This document shows, piece by piece, positions 17,336 to 26,976 of a stretch of 64,000 nucleotides of DNA (position 1 is its first letter; every line of letters starts with the position of its first letter). Under the pieces are notes generated by a model that ran no database searches, was not told the DNA's origin, and saw only the letters and a list, made by a program, of their open reading frames with translations. Position numbers and translations under genes: made by a program. Source of the DNA: CAYXLI01 sp964464925. Its GTDB lineage: Bacteria > Acidobacteriota > Terriglobia > Bryobacterales > Bryobacteraceae. The stretch covers positions 1-64,000 of the forward strand of contig CAYXLI010000023.1 in NCBI GenBank assembly GCA_964464925.1, written 5' to 3'.

Positions 17336-18574
17336 TCAGTGCCACAGCATCACAATGCCAAGGCCCAACGCCATGGTAGCCACACGCGGGAGTGCCACTT
17401 TTTTGAAGACTTGGCGAGCGCCTAGCATCGCCACTATGGCAACTTTGAAGGCCAGATTCGAAATCATGGCGACCGCGATGATTCGCCAACCCTCACTGCT
17501 TGCAAGACGCCCGGCCTCGACGAGATGAGATGTCGATAGGGTGAGCGCATGCACTTCCGCGAGCCCCGACGCCGTGGCGACCACATAGAGGCCCAAAGCG
17601 CCATATCGATCCTTGACCGCGGCGATCGCAACGAGGATCAACGTGTAGAGAAATGCAAAATAGAGCGCTCCCTTCAGTTCTGACGGGTTACCCTGAGACG
17701 GCATATTGGCATGGGGCGTGCTTTGCCGGAACCACAAAGGAAGCGACAACAGCGCCAGCGTCACGACCAACGTGGACAGGGGTAGGATCGCTGTGCGAAG
17801 GAAAACCGGAGCGACAACCCCGATTTCGAAAAGAATCAGAGCGCAGGAAACCGTGGAAGCAAGCAGAATCACCATAGCGGCTGGACTCTCGGAGACTTCC
17901 TGCTTGGCCGCGCGATTCGAATACGTAGCGGTGGTTGCGGTGCTTGAGATGATTCCGCCGAGTATTCCGGCGAGTAGAAGCCCTGCTTTCGGTCCGAAAA
18001 ACTTATAGGTGATGTAGCCGGCGAGTCCAATTCCTACGATCAATACCACCATCAGCCAGATCTGGTGGGGATTGACTACGTCGAATGAGCCGTAGGTGCG
18101 ATTCGGCAGAATGGGCAGAATAACCATAGAAATGAGGGCAAACTGCATGATCGATTTCGAGTCTTCGCCCAGACGCGCGGCCAATCCATGCAGTTGGCCC
18201 TTGAAGTGGAGCAGGACGGCGATTCCGGCTCCGATGACGATTGCTACTTCCCGGTATCCCGAGACGATGTATGCCCCGACGCCGAACATAGCTAAGGCGG
18301 CTACTTCAGTCGTCACGCCGGATTCGGTCCTCTCGCCCTTGAGTTCCGCTACATGACCGGTCATGAGTGCACCGGTGAGCGCGAGGAAGCCGGAAGCAAT
18401 CACCCACCCGCCAAAGTCCCTGGCAAGCAAACCACAGAGCGTTCCGAGGACCGTGATCAGGGCGAACGTGCGCAATCCGGCCAGTTGAGTTGCAACCTGT
18501 TCCCGCTGCAATCCCACGAGGAGTCCCAAACCGAGGGCGATTCCTAAGCTCGCAAGTGTTGAATTAAGGTCCAT
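17336..18574 (-). CDS. MgtC/SapB N-terminal domain plus DUF4010 membrane protein
   Basis: This 412-aa integral membrane protein has about 12 hydrophobic segments. The N-terminal 130 residues resemble MgtC/SapB (LGIALGLGLLVGLQRE, then GLRTFALITVLGTL); the remainder matches the DUF4010 pattern. The transported or sensed substrate is not known for this family. Its start lies 15 bases after the HlyD-type adaptor gene, so it is probably the last gene of the ABC export operon. The 167 bases to the next gene contain a UUCG hairpin (17270-17283) without a U-tract. Confidence 0.85.
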   Translation of the reverse strand: MDLNSTLASLGIALGLGLLVGLQREQVATQLAGLRTFALITVLGTLCGLLARDFGGWVIASGFLALTGALMTGHVAELKGERTESGVTTEVAALAMFGVGAYIVSGYREVAIVIGAGIAVLLHFKGQLHGLAARLGEDSKSIMQFALISMVILPILPNRTYGSFDVVNPHQIWLMVVLIVGIGLAGYITYKFFGPKAGLLLAGILGGIISSTATTATYSNRAAKQEVSESPAAMVILLASTVSCALILFEIGVVAPVFLRTAILPLSTLVVTLALLSLPLWFRQSTPHANMPSQGNPSELKGALYFAFLYTLILVAIAAVKDRYGALGLYVVATASGLAEVHALTLSTSHLVEAGRLASSEGWRIIAVAMISNLAFKVAIVAMLGARQVFKKVALPRVATMALGLGIVMLWH

Positions 18575-18589
18575 TTTGTCCGCCCGATA

Positions 18590-19783
18590 TCATTTTGGAC
18601 GGAGGATCACGCGAGCACCGTCCTTGAGATCGTTCGCCGGGTGCAGAACCACCTCAGCTCCCTCGGTAAGCCCCTTGACGATCTCCGCCTCTGAGGCATT
18701 GCGGTGCCCGACTTCGACAGGGGTAAGGCGAGTTCGCCCGTTCTCGATGACAAAAGCATTCCACTCTTGCCCGACTCGGAAGAGAGCACTCGCGGGCGCC
18801 TTCAGCGCCTTCGGACTTTCCCAAATCACAATCCGCGCGTCTAACCGGTAACCGTCGCCGAGGCCATCGGGCGAATCGATGAAATCCGCAATCACGTTGG
18901 CTCTTTGCTCTTCAATCCCAAGGGCGGATACCTTCGTGAAGCCATACGGCTCTATCGTGCGAACCTTTGCGCGCAACGGTACCGGCCCACCCCAGTTTTC
19001 GACAATCACTGGCGCACCCGGTCGCACCTTCACGGCGTCCGTTGAGAGCAGATCCACGACGATCTCAATTTTCCGAGGGTTGCTGAGAACGATGATTGGA
19101 GTTCCGAACGGGACCACACGTTCGCTCTTCTCGAGAATGCGAAGAATTCGGCATTGTGCCGGTGGGCGGATCTCCACTAGCTTATCCGCCTGACTCTGCT
19201 GAGCTTCCAGCGAGACAAAACCCGCCTTTTCGCGCTCGACTTCGGCAGTGGCGGCCTGGACCCGGAACTTTGCCGATTGCAATTCTTTGGCGGTACTTTG
19301 TTGCCTGCTTTCCGCCTGTTCCAATTCCCGTTGTGCAATGAGGCGATCCTTAATCAGGAGGCGCGCCCGATTGAGCTCACGCGTCGATTGCGCCTCATCG
19401 GTTTTCCATTTCGCCACCTGTTCCTCGGCTTCTCCCTTGCGCGCCTGGGCAGATTCGATGCGGGCACGAATTTCGGCAATCTCCCGAACATCCAAAGGAA
19501 CCGGGCTGATGGTGGCGAGAACGGTTTCCGAGCCGACCTGATCTCCTTCGTGGAGTTCGATACGGGAGAGGCGGCCCGCTATCGGAGCGGAAAGGGTGAA
19601 CCGGTCATGCGCACGAGTTTCGCCGTCTTCGTCGACGGTGACTTGCAATGGTCCCTTGACGACGTGTGCCGCTTCCACTTCCGTCGGCTCAGGCCGGAAT
19701 GCGAGCGCCACAAAAATCATCACCGCGATCCCGGCCAGAATCATGGAAACTCGTTTAACAAACCCATTCAGAGTATTCGTCAT
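18590..19783 (-). CDS. HlyD/RND-type periplasmic adaptor subunit
   Basis: This is a 397-aa membrane-fusion protein. The ATG at 19783 was chosen because it overlaps the permease stop as ATGA and is immediately followed by a membrane anchor (MILAGIAVMIFVALAF); the open frame upstream lies wholly inside the permease gene. A lipoyl/barrel-sandwich half (TLSAPIAGRLSRIELHEGDQV), a coiled-coil hairpin at about 105-205 and a second lipoyl half with a beta-barrel domain follow. It should bridge the ABC permease to an outer-membrane channel. No outer-membrane factor gene is present nearby. Confidence 0.88.
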   Translation of the reverse strand: MTNTLNGFVKRVSMILAGIAVMIFVALAFRPEPTEVEAAHVVKGPLQVTVDEDGETRAHDRFTLSAPIAGRLSRIELHEGDQVGSETVLATISPVPLDVREIAEIRARIESAQARKGEAEEQVAKWKTDEAQSTRELNRARLLIKDRLIAQRELEQAESRQQSTAKELQSAKFRVQAATAEVEREKAGFVSLEAQQSQADKLVEIRPPAQCRILRILEKSERVVPFGTPIIVLSNPRKIEIVVDLLSTDAVKVRPGAPVIVENWGGPVPLRAKVRTIEPYGFTKVSALGIEEQRANVIADFIDSPDGLGDGYRLDARIVIWESPKALKAPASALFRVGQEWNAFVIENGRTRLTPVEVGHRNASEAEIVKGLTEGAEVVLHPANDLKDGARVILRPK

Positions 19784-22143
19784 TCTCTGGACTTCAGTAC
19801 CTCCGTGAGATCCATGTTCCGCAGACGCAGGGCAACGACAAGCCCGGAGATGAGGGCGGCTGCAACAATAACCATGGCGGAGAACGCGTAAGTGCCTGGG
19901 TTCACAACCAACGGCAGCCGGAATAACTCCCGCGAGAAGAACCGCGACAGCAATAGAGAAAGAGCGAAGCCGAGCACGAAACCGGCGGGTATGGATGCGA
20001 GCGTCAGCAACCCCTGTTCGCCGAGTAAAATGCGCGCGATCTCCGCCCGCGTGTAGCCTAATACGCGTAAACAAGCGAGTTCGTTGCCGCGCTCCGAGAG
20101 TGCGATCCGCGCACCGTTATAAACGATCCCAAATGCAATGACAGAAGCGAAGCCGACCAGGAATGCCGTCGATATCCAGATCGACTCGCCAAACGTCTTC
20201 CAGAAACTCGCGAGCATGGCTTCGCGGACCGCCACGCCGCTGATGGAAGGCGTGTGCTTCAGGGTCGAGTACAATCCGGACGCAGCCTGGGAATCGACCT
20301 TCATGTAGGCGCCCGAAATCGTATCGCCCTCCCGCATCAGCCTGTGGAGCGCGGACACGTCCATGTACGTACCGAGGCCCACCGGCTCGTCAGCAACGGC
20401 GGCCACACGAACGCGGCGCACGGGCCGGGCACCTTCCAGCACCTCCACCGTAACGATATCGCCAGGACGGGCGCTGAGAATCTCAGCGAGCTTGGTGTTC
20501 AGCACGAGTCCTTCAGGCGGCAGGTCCACTGGCCGGAGCTGCTGATCCACGGGGCGGCGCAGTTCGCCGCCACGGACCAATCCCAATAACGCCACCAAAC
20601 GCGAACGGTGCCCGAAACGGAGTCGCGCCGGGACCTCGCGATATGGCTCCACGAGAAGGACGCCGGCGAGCCGAGCGAGTTCATGGCTCACACGGGCGGG
20701 ACGAAGCTCCTGGAAAACAACGGTAACGTCCTCGCGCTGGACCGTTTGAAACTGAATACGGACCAGGCGATTGACGGCGTCAATCGAATAGCGGCCCGAT
20801 ACAACGATAGCGACGGAGAGAGCAACGGCCAAGGCCGAGAAGAACGCTCTCCATGGCCGGCGGCCCAGATTCCGCACGACCATTCGCGAGGCTGGTGCTA
20901 GTAGCGTCCGCAGGCCGATGCGCTCCAGCAAACCTGGCCGAAAAGTGGCGGGCGGTTCAGGACGCATGGCCTCGGCGGGAGCGAGAGCGACGGCGCGGTG
21001 GACCGCCGAAACCGCTCCGAGGCATGCAGAGCCGGCAGCGATGGTCACCGCGAAAAGTATCAGACGGGCGTCAGCTTGCAGTTGCAACTCGGGGAAATGG
21101 AAGTATCGGGCGTAGATGTTCATCATGCCCGACGCGAGCCAAAGTCCCAAGCCGACGCCTCCGATGGTGCCGGCAGTGACGGCGACCAGCGCCAATTCGA
21201 GATAGTGGAGGCCGATTTCGAGGTTGGTGTAACCGAATGCCTTGAGTACCGCCACTTGGCCGCGTTGCGTGCCGACGAGGCGCGAGAGCAGAACATTCAG
21301 GAGGAACGCAACGATGCAAAGGAAGAGCGTAGGCAGAATCAAACCGTAGGCGCGAAGTTCACCGAGTTCATCGGCGAGAAACCGGTATGAGATTTGATCC
21401 GACCGCCCGTAGGCTCCCAAAGAGCCGTAGCGGTCCAGAATCTTATCCAGCCGCGAGATCACTTCCCGCTCGTCGGCGTTGCGCGTCAATGAAATCGCGA
21501 CGTCGTTGAAGGCGTCCTTCATGTTGAACGCCGGCCCGATCACATCGCGGCTCATCCACAGTACTCCAAAGCGGCGATTGTCAGGAAAGACCTCGGACGG
21601 GCGAATCTCGTAAATATATTCGGGTGAAAGCGCGATACCGACAATCCGGAGTTGCTCCCACTTCCCATTCATGACCGCTTCGATTCCGTCGCCAACCGTA
21701 AGACGATTTGCGGATGCGAACGCTTCGCTGATGAGGACTTCACCGCGCTGGCCCGGCTCGATATAGCGGCCTTCACGTATGAACAGGTCGTTGAGCATGG
21801 GCGTGCGATGCCCGGGAATCGAAATCAGCCGGCCCGTTGCGGGTTCGTCCAGGCCGGGCACATCGAGCGTGACGTCCATGACAACGCGCGTCTGGGCCGC
21901 TGCTACGCCGGAGATAGCGGCGAGCGCCGCAGAAACGGACTCTGGCGCGCGCTTCACGTGAGTAAAGACATCCGCAAAACGAAAGGTGGAGTAATAACCG
22001 GTTTGCGCTACCTCCAATGATCGGAACGCCGACCGCATCGTTACATACGTTGCCATGCCGCAGGCAAGAACGAGCGTCACAGCAAACATCTGCCCGCGCA
22101 TGTGGATGAGGTCCCGGATAAGTTTTCGGTGCAGAGAAGTCAT
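19780..22143 (-). CDS. ABC transporter permease with two FtsX domains
   Basis: This 787-aa permease has an N-terminal membrane segment, a MacB-type periplasmic domain, three membrane segments near residues 265-385 (FtsX domain 1), a second periplasmic domain and a second FtsX set at about 665-780. This is the duplicated layout of large MacB/LolCE-like or DevC-like exporters. I favour the ATG at 22143, which is 5 bases after the ATPase stop; upstream in-frame TTG and GTG codons would add 4 or 3 residues. With the ATPase and adaptor it forms a tripartite exporter whose cargo (drug, lipid or peptide) is unknown. Confidence 0.9.
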   Translation of the reverse strand: MTSLHRKLIRDLIHMRGQMFAVTLVLACGMATYVTMRSAFRSLEVAQTGYYSTFRFADVFTHVKRAPESVSAALAAISGVAAAQTRVVMDVTLDVPGLDEPATGRLISIPGHRTPMLNDLFIREGRYIEPGQRGEVLISEAFASANRLTVGDGIEAVMNGKWEQLRIVGIALSPEYIYEIRPSEVFPDNRRFGVLWMSRDVIGPAFNMKDAFNDVAISLTRNADEREVISRLDKILDRYGSLGAYGRSDQISYRFLADELGELRAYGLILPTLFLCIVAFLLNVLLSRLVGTQRGQVAVLKAFGYTNLEIGLHYLELALVAVTAGTIGGVGLGLWLASGMMNIYARYFHFPELQLQADARLILFAVTIAAGSACLGAVSAVHRAVALAPAEAMRPEPPATFRPGLLERIGLRTLLAPASRMVVRNLGRRPWRAFFSALAVALSVAIVVSGRYSIDAVNRLVRIQFQTVQREDVTVVFQELRPARVSHELARLAGVLLVEPYREVPARLRFGHRSRLVALLGLVRGGELRRPVDQQLRPVDLPPEGLVLNTKLAEILSARPGDIVTVEVLEGARPVRRVRVAAVADEPVGLGTYMDVSALHRLMREGDTISGAYMKVDSQAASGLYSTLKHTPSISGVAVREAMLASFWKTFGESIWISTAFLVGFASVIAFGIVYNGARIALSERGNELACLRVLGYTRAEIARILLGEQGLLTLASIPAGFVLGFALSLLLSRFFSRELFRLPLVVNPGTYAFSAMVIVAAALISGLVVALRLRNMDLTEVLKSRE

Positions 22144-22148
22144 AGGTA

Positions 22149-22919
22149 TCACCAAGCCAACTCTGACGGAGAACTCCGCTTGGGGTTGGACTGAATTTCG
22201 GCGATCAATCCGCTGCTGACTCGCACCACTCGGTCGGCCATTGCTGCTATGGCGGCATTATGAGTAATGATGGCTACAATTGTGCCGACTTCGCGATTGA
22301 CGCGTTCCAGCACTTCCAGGACGAGTTTGCCTGTGGCGTAGTCGAGAGCACCTGTTGGCTCATCACACAGAAGAACCTCTGGCCGTTTGGCTACTGCCCT
22401 GGCAATCGCGACGCGCTGCTGCTCTCCCCCAGAAAGCTGTGCCGGGAAATGATTGAGACGATCGCCTAGCCCGACCAGGCGCAGCGCCTCGGCAGGGTCC
22501 ATCGGGTGTTCTGCGATTTCGGTGACAAGCCCCACGTTCTCCAGAGCCGTCAAGCTGGGTATGAGATTGTAGAACTGGAAAACGAAGCCGACATGTTCGC
22601 GGCGGAAGCGAGTGAGCGCGGCATCGCCCGCGGCGGTGAGGTTGTGGTCAAGGTAGCGGACGTCACCCGCCGTTGGCACATCCAGCCCTCCGAGGATATT
22701 CAGTAGAGTCGACTTCCCGCTTCCCGACGGGCCGAGGACAACGATGAATTCGCCGGCATATAAGTCGAGATTCACGCCTCGGAGAGCATGCACCTCTACC
22801 TCTCCCATTCGATATACTTTCGTGACCCCATGCATCTGAAACACGGGGCCGGCACTTTTAGAAGAGGCACCCGCCACATCCAAACGGGCTGTCTCGAGAT
22901 GTGGAGGCAACGTGTTCAT
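22149..22919 (-). CDS. ABC transporter ATP-binding protein (MacB/LolD type)
   Basis: This is a 256-aa ATPase with Walker A GPSGSGKST starting at residue 63, the signature LSGGEQQRVAIARA, Walker B VLLCDEPTGALD and the H-loop ITHN. These are the marks of the LolD/MacB subfamily. The ATG at 22919 has a GGGAGG Shine-Dalgarno and is preferred to the ATG 21 bases upstream. It is first in the export operon with permease, adaptor and DUF4010 genes. The 228 bases to the divergent AI-2E-family gene contain both promoters, neither of which I can define. Confidence 0.93.
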   Translation of the reverse strand: MNTLPPHLETARLDVAGASSKSAGPVFQMHGVTKVYRMGEVEVHALRGVNLDLYAGEFIVVLGPSGSGKSTLLNILGGLDVPTAGDVRYLDHNLTAAGDAALTRFRREHVGFVFQFYNLIPSLTALENVGLVTEIAEHPMDPAEALRLVGLGDRLNHFPAQLSGGEQQRVAIARAVAKRPEVLLCDEPTGALDYATGKLVLEVLERVNREVGTIVAIITHNAAIAAMADRVVRVSSGLIAEIQSNPKRSSPSELAW

Positions 22920-23147
22920 GCCGTTTCCCTCCCACGTCATACTGTCCCGATCGCCACTTCAGCCCCACACCGGCAGCTGCAATTGCAATACCACGGGGGA
23001 GCGGCGGAAATCGAGCACTCCGCTTCCAAACACCCTTCTGAGCTTTAACCAGGTGCGCAAAAACACGCAGGTGGTACAAGTCGCGAACTTATGGCCCATC
23101 CGTGAACAGGCTGTGGATGTGGCTAAGCAATTGCCATACGATTAGGA

Positions 23148-24233
23148 ATGGGCGACGAGTTGCCAGTAGCGCGGGAGGCGGGACTGTACTCGGGAAGGCA
23201 GGTTCGGGACGCTGCCCTGTTGTTACTTACCGGACTTGCGCTCTATCTATGTTGGCTTATCGCAAGGCCTTTTCTGGCGGGCATTACGTGGGCACTCGCG
23301 TTGGCGGTGGTCGCATATCCCGTAAACCGCCGGCTGGAGGGCTGGTTACGCCCGAATCCGGCAGCTCTGCTTTCTGTGCTTACCGTCGTGACTGTTCTTC
23401 TTGCGCCCGGAACTCTACTGGTTCAGAAGGGGCTTCAGGAAGCAGGAGGCAGCCTGGACGCCTTTCAGCAGAATTTCAATTCCGCCCGCATTCACCAGTT
23501 CATTGACCAGTACCCGGCTGTCGCGAAGATGGTTGATCGCATCGCGGCGCAGTTCGATCTGAATGAGGAGATCAAGCGCGCCTCGGGAATGCTCGCGCGC
23601 CAGGCATCGGCGGTGTTGGGCGGCTCCATCCGGCTAATCACACAAATCGTGATCATGCTCGTCGCGCTGTTCTTTTTCCTTCGCGACCACGAGCGCCTGC
23701 TCCGGTTATTGGAGCATCTTCTTCCCCTTTCCATAGCGGAAACAGACCGGTTGTTCCACCGCGTGTCCGATACGATCTACGCGACGCTCTACGGAAATGT
23801 GGCTGTCAAACTGGTGCAGGGGTTTTTGGGTGGCGCTATGTTCTGGGCTCTTGATTTGCCCGCCCCGGTCCTTTGCGGAATGATGATGGCTGTGGCTGCG
23901 ATGCTGCCCGTCGTAGGCACCTCAGTCGTCTGGGGGCCAGCCGTAATTTTTCTCCTGATTCAAGGTAGCTGGGTGCAAGCTATCGTGCTGACCGCCTGGG
24001 GATCTCTCGTTGTCAGCCTCATCGACAATTTTCTTCTGCCCATTCTGGTGGCAAGTGAGTTGCGAATGCATACGCTCGGAGTCTTCCTTTCGGTGCTTGG
24101 CGGTCTGGTCGCGTTTGGGTTTGCCGGAATAGTGCTTGGCCCCGTGATTCTCGCTTCTACCGCGGCTTTGCTAGAGGTGTGGCAACAACGTGCCAAGAGC
24201 GTGCCACAAAGGAGTTCCGATTGCTTGGTTTGA
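23148..24233 (+). CDS. AI-2E family (PerM/TqsA-like) transporter
   Basis: This 361-aa membrane protein has the AI-2E-family arrangement: an N-terminal pair of hydrophobic segments (LLLTGLALYLCWLIARPFL), an amphipathic central stretch, then a dense block of membrane segments with family-type text such as PVVGTSVVWGPAVIFLL and the DNFLLPILVASE segment. Members export signalling molecules or act in ion exchange; the real substrate here is unknown. The 3' end runs 43 bases into the longest open frame of the ATPase gene, but the likely ATPase start lies 37 bases downstream. Confidence 0.9.
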   Translation: MGDELPVAREAGLYSGRQVRDAALLLLTGLALYLCWLIARPFLAGITWALALAVVAYPVNRRLEGWLRPNPAALLSVLTVVTVLLAPGTLLVQKGLQEAGGSLDAFQQNFNSARIHQFIDQYPAVAKMVDRIAAQFDLNEEIKRASGMLARQASAVLGGSIRLITQIVIMLVALFFFLRDHERLLRLLEHLLPLSIAETDRLFHRVSDTIYATLYGNVAVKLVQGFLGGAMFWALDLPAPVLCGMMMAVAAMLPVVGTSVVWGPAVIFLLIQGSWVQAIVLTAWGSLVVSLIDNFLLPILVASELRMHTLGVFLSVLGGLVAFGFAGIVLGPVILASTAALLEVWQQRAKSVPQRSSDCLV

Positions 24234-24270
24234 AGCGCATCGGCGAGTCACTCTAGCATCTGAGCGGCCC

Positions 24271-26976
24271 ATGAAGAATTGGCATCAGATGGCTTTCTCA
24301 TCCGTGCTGCAGGATCTGGTCGCGGATCGTACAGCCGGATTGAGCGAAGAAGAGGCAGCACGGAGGCTCGTCGAGTTTGGTCCTAACGAGATAGTCGAGA
24401 GCGGCAACAAAAACCCATGGCGGATTCTCTTGGAACAGCTGACCTCGCTCCTGGTCATTGTGTTGATCGCCGCCGCGCTCGTCTCGGCCGCTCTAGGGGA
24501 CTACAAAGATGCTGCAGCGATCGGCATTATTGTCGTCCTCAATGCCATGCTTGGCTTCAGCCAGGAATACAAGGCAGAGAAGGCCATCGCTGCTTTGAAG
24601 AAGTTGGCGGTCCCTTCGGTTCGGGTCCGGCGAGAGGGGGATCTACGCGAGATACAGGCTTCTTTGCTGGTCCCCGGCGATGTCGTTCTTCTTGAGACCG
24701 GAGACTTGGTAGCTGCCGATTCCCGATTGATTGAAAGCTTCGGTCTGCAAACGCACGAAGCCGCGCTGACTGGCGAGTCCGAATCGATCAAAAAAACGAC
24801 AGATGCACTCGCCCTGGGAGACCTGCCTCTGGGCGACAGGCACAACATGGCTTACATGGGGACGTTCGTTAGTGCTGGCCGCGGGGAAGCCGTCGTCACC
24901 GAAACCGGAATGCACACGGAACTCGGCCGGATCGCAGAGCTGATTCAAACCGTCGATCACGAGCCCACGCCGATGCAGCGCCGCCTCAATCAACTCGGCA
25001 GGAGTTTGACGGTGGTGCCGTTACTCATCACCGCGTTGATTTTTGTGCTCGGATTACTGCGTGGGGAGGACTTGAAACTCCTGTTCCTGACCGCCGTAAG
25101 CATTGGGGTAGCCGCTGTCCCCGAAGGATTACCGGCGGTGGTAACAATCGCGCTCGCGCTAGGGGCGCAACGCATGCTAAAGCGGAAGGCTCTGATCCGC
25201 AAGTTGCCCGCTGTCGAGACGCTTGGGTCGGTTACGGTGATCTGTTCTGACAAGACCGGGACTCTGACGGAAAACCGGATGACCGCGGCAGTGTTGCAGT
25301 TGGCCGGTAAGAGCCTGAGTCTGGAATCCGATCTCTCGACCGGAGCTGACACGGCCGGTTTTCGCCTCCTGCTTGCCGGCGGTGCGCTCTGCAACGATGC
25401 GCACATGCCGTCCGATGTGAGCGAACAAGGATCACCAGCCGCGTGGGGTGAACCCACCGAGGGCGCGTTAGCGATTGCCGCGGCCAGGTTCGGCCTGAGA
25501 AAGCCCGATCTCGACGCGATGTTCCCGCGGGTTGCGGAGGTTGCATTCTCGTCCGAAAGAAAGAGAATGACGACAGTTCACAGTGCCCAATCTGCCGCGT
25601 CGCAATCGTACTTCGGGATGGAGGTTAGCTCTTCACCATACCTGGTCTTCACGAAAGGGGCCGTGGACGTACTGCTCGAAATCTCGCACTCCGTATGGGT
25701 CAATGGCCGCGCCGGTCCGCTCGACGAAACGTGGCACAACATTCTTTCCGGTGCGAATGAAGACCTCGCGCAGAAAGGGATGCGGGTACTTGGCGTGGCC
25801 TTTCGAGGCTTGGCGTCTGCTCCGAAGACCGGAGCCGAATTCGAGAAGGATCTGATCTTCGTCGGCATGGTGGGCATGATGGATGCGCCTCGACGCGAGG
25901 CATTTTGTGCCGTAGAGAAGTGTAAGCGGGCAGGAATCCGCCCGGTCATGATCACTGGAGATCATCCTTTGACCGCCCGGGCCGTTGCGGACCGTCTCGG
26001 AATTACCGGCGAGGGACCAATCGTTACGGGTCCGCAATTGGATCGGTTCTCGTCAGCGGATCTGGACCGGGTCACCGATTCGGCGTGCATCTACGCCAGA
26101 GTTTCACCGGAACACAAACTGAAGATCATCGAGGGTCTGAAGCGCCGGGGTCAAATCGTTGCGATGACGGGAGACGGCGTGAACGACGCGCCCGCGCTTA
26201 AGAAGGCGGATATCGGAATCGCAATGGGTATGGGGGGCACCGACGTGGCTAGGGCGGCGGCCGATATGATTTTGCTGGACGATAATTTCGCAACGATTGT
26301 TGCCTCGGTCGAAGAAGGACGGCTCATCTACGACAACGTCCGCAAGTTTATCCGGTACCTGTTGACCACGAATTCAGGAGAGATCTGGGTGATGCTGGCC
26401 GCGCCATTGCTGGGAATGCCGCTACCACTGCTGCCGTTGCAGATTCTGTGGATGAACCTGGTGACCGACGGGCTTCCCGCGCTGGCGTTGGGACTGGAGC
26501 CGCCCGAAGCCGAGTTGATGGAGCGGCCTCCTCACCGGCCGGAGGAAAGCATCTTTGCTCGGGGTATAGGCCGCCACATTATTTGGGTCGGCCTGCTGAT
26601 AGGGTTTGTTTCTCTAGGCGTGGGTTATGTGCATTGGCGCAAAGGCGATCCCAACTGGCAGACCTTGCTGTTTACCACACTCACCCTGTCCCAATTGGCA
26701 CACGTGATGGCTATTCGGTCTGAACACCAGTCGCTATTTCAGGTCGGCGTCATGTCCAACAGGCCACTGTTAGCCGCGGTGTTCCTCACCGTGGTTCTGC
26801 AGCTCGCTCTGCTATACCTGCCGTTCCTGCAAACATTCTTTAAAACTCTGGCACTACCAATTCAGGATCTGGTGCTCACGTTCGCGCTGAGTTCGCTAAT
26901 CTTTGTGGCCGTAGAGTGCGAAAAGTGGCTTCTCCGCCGCAGGCATCCTTTGGCCGGCGCCCATCCCGCGTCCTAG
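24271..26976 (+). CDS. P-type ATPase, type IIA (Ca2+/cation-transporting)
   Basis: This is a 901-aa cation pump. It has TGES in the actuator domain (from residue 167), the phosphorylated DKTGTLT at 327-333 and GDGVNDAP with the following Mg2+-binding hinge. The membrane ion-site motifs PEGLPAVVT (M4) and NLVTDGLPALALG (M6) point to Ca2+ (SERCA/PMR1-like) rather than to heavy metals, and there is no N-terminal metal-binding domain. I chose the ATG at 24271 because the upstream part of the frame overlaps the AI-2E gene and lacks family sequence. The gene ends with a 4-base convergent overlap. Confidence 0.93.
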   Translation: MKNWHQMAFSSVLQDLVADRTAGLSEEEAARRLVEFGPNEIVESGNKNPWRILLEQLTSLLVIVLIAAALVSAALGDYKDAAAIGIIVVLNAMLGFSQEYKAEKAIAALKKLAVPSVRVRREGDLREIQASLLVPGDVVLLETGDLVAADSRLIESFGLQTHEAALTGESESIKKTTDALALGDLPLGDRHNMAYMGTFVSAGRGEAVVTETGMHTELGRIAELIQTVDHEPTPMQRRLNQLGRSLTVVPLLITALIFVLGLLRGEDLKLLFLTAVSIGVAAVPEGLPAVVTIALALGAQRMLKRKALIRKLPAVETLGSVTVICSDKTGTLTENRMTAAVLQLAGKSLSLESDLSTGADTAGFRLLLAGGALCNDAHMPSDVSEQGSPAAWGEPTEGALAIAAARFGLRKPDLDAMFPRVAEVAFSSERKRMTTVHSAQSAASQSYFGMEVSSSPYLVFTKGAVDVLLEISHSVWVNGRAGPLDETWHNILSGANEDLAQKGMRVLGVAFRGLASAPKTGAEFEKDLIFVGMVGMMDAPRREAFCAVEKCKRAGIRPVMITGDHPLTARAVADRLGITGEGPIVTGPQLDRFSSADLDRVTDSACIYARVSPEHKLKIIEGLKRRGQIVAMTGDGVNDAPALKKADIGIAMGMGGTDVARAAADMILLDDNFATIVASVEEGRLIYDNVRKFIRYLLTTNSGEIWVMLAAPLLGMPLPLLPLQILWMNLVTDGLPALALGLEPPEAELMERPPHRPEESIFARGIGRHIIWVGLLIGFVSLGVGYVHWRKGDPNWQTLLFTTLTLSQLAHVMAIRSEHQSLFQVGVMSNRPLLAAVFLTVVLQLALLYLPFLQTFFKTLALPIQDLVLTFALSSLIFVAVECEKWLLRRRHPLAGAHPAS

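Noticed and set aside
19784..20074. N-terminal 97-residue extension of the HlyD-type protein
   Set aside because: It lies fully within the permease gene; the ATG at 19783 overlaps the permease stop and precedes the membrane anchor.
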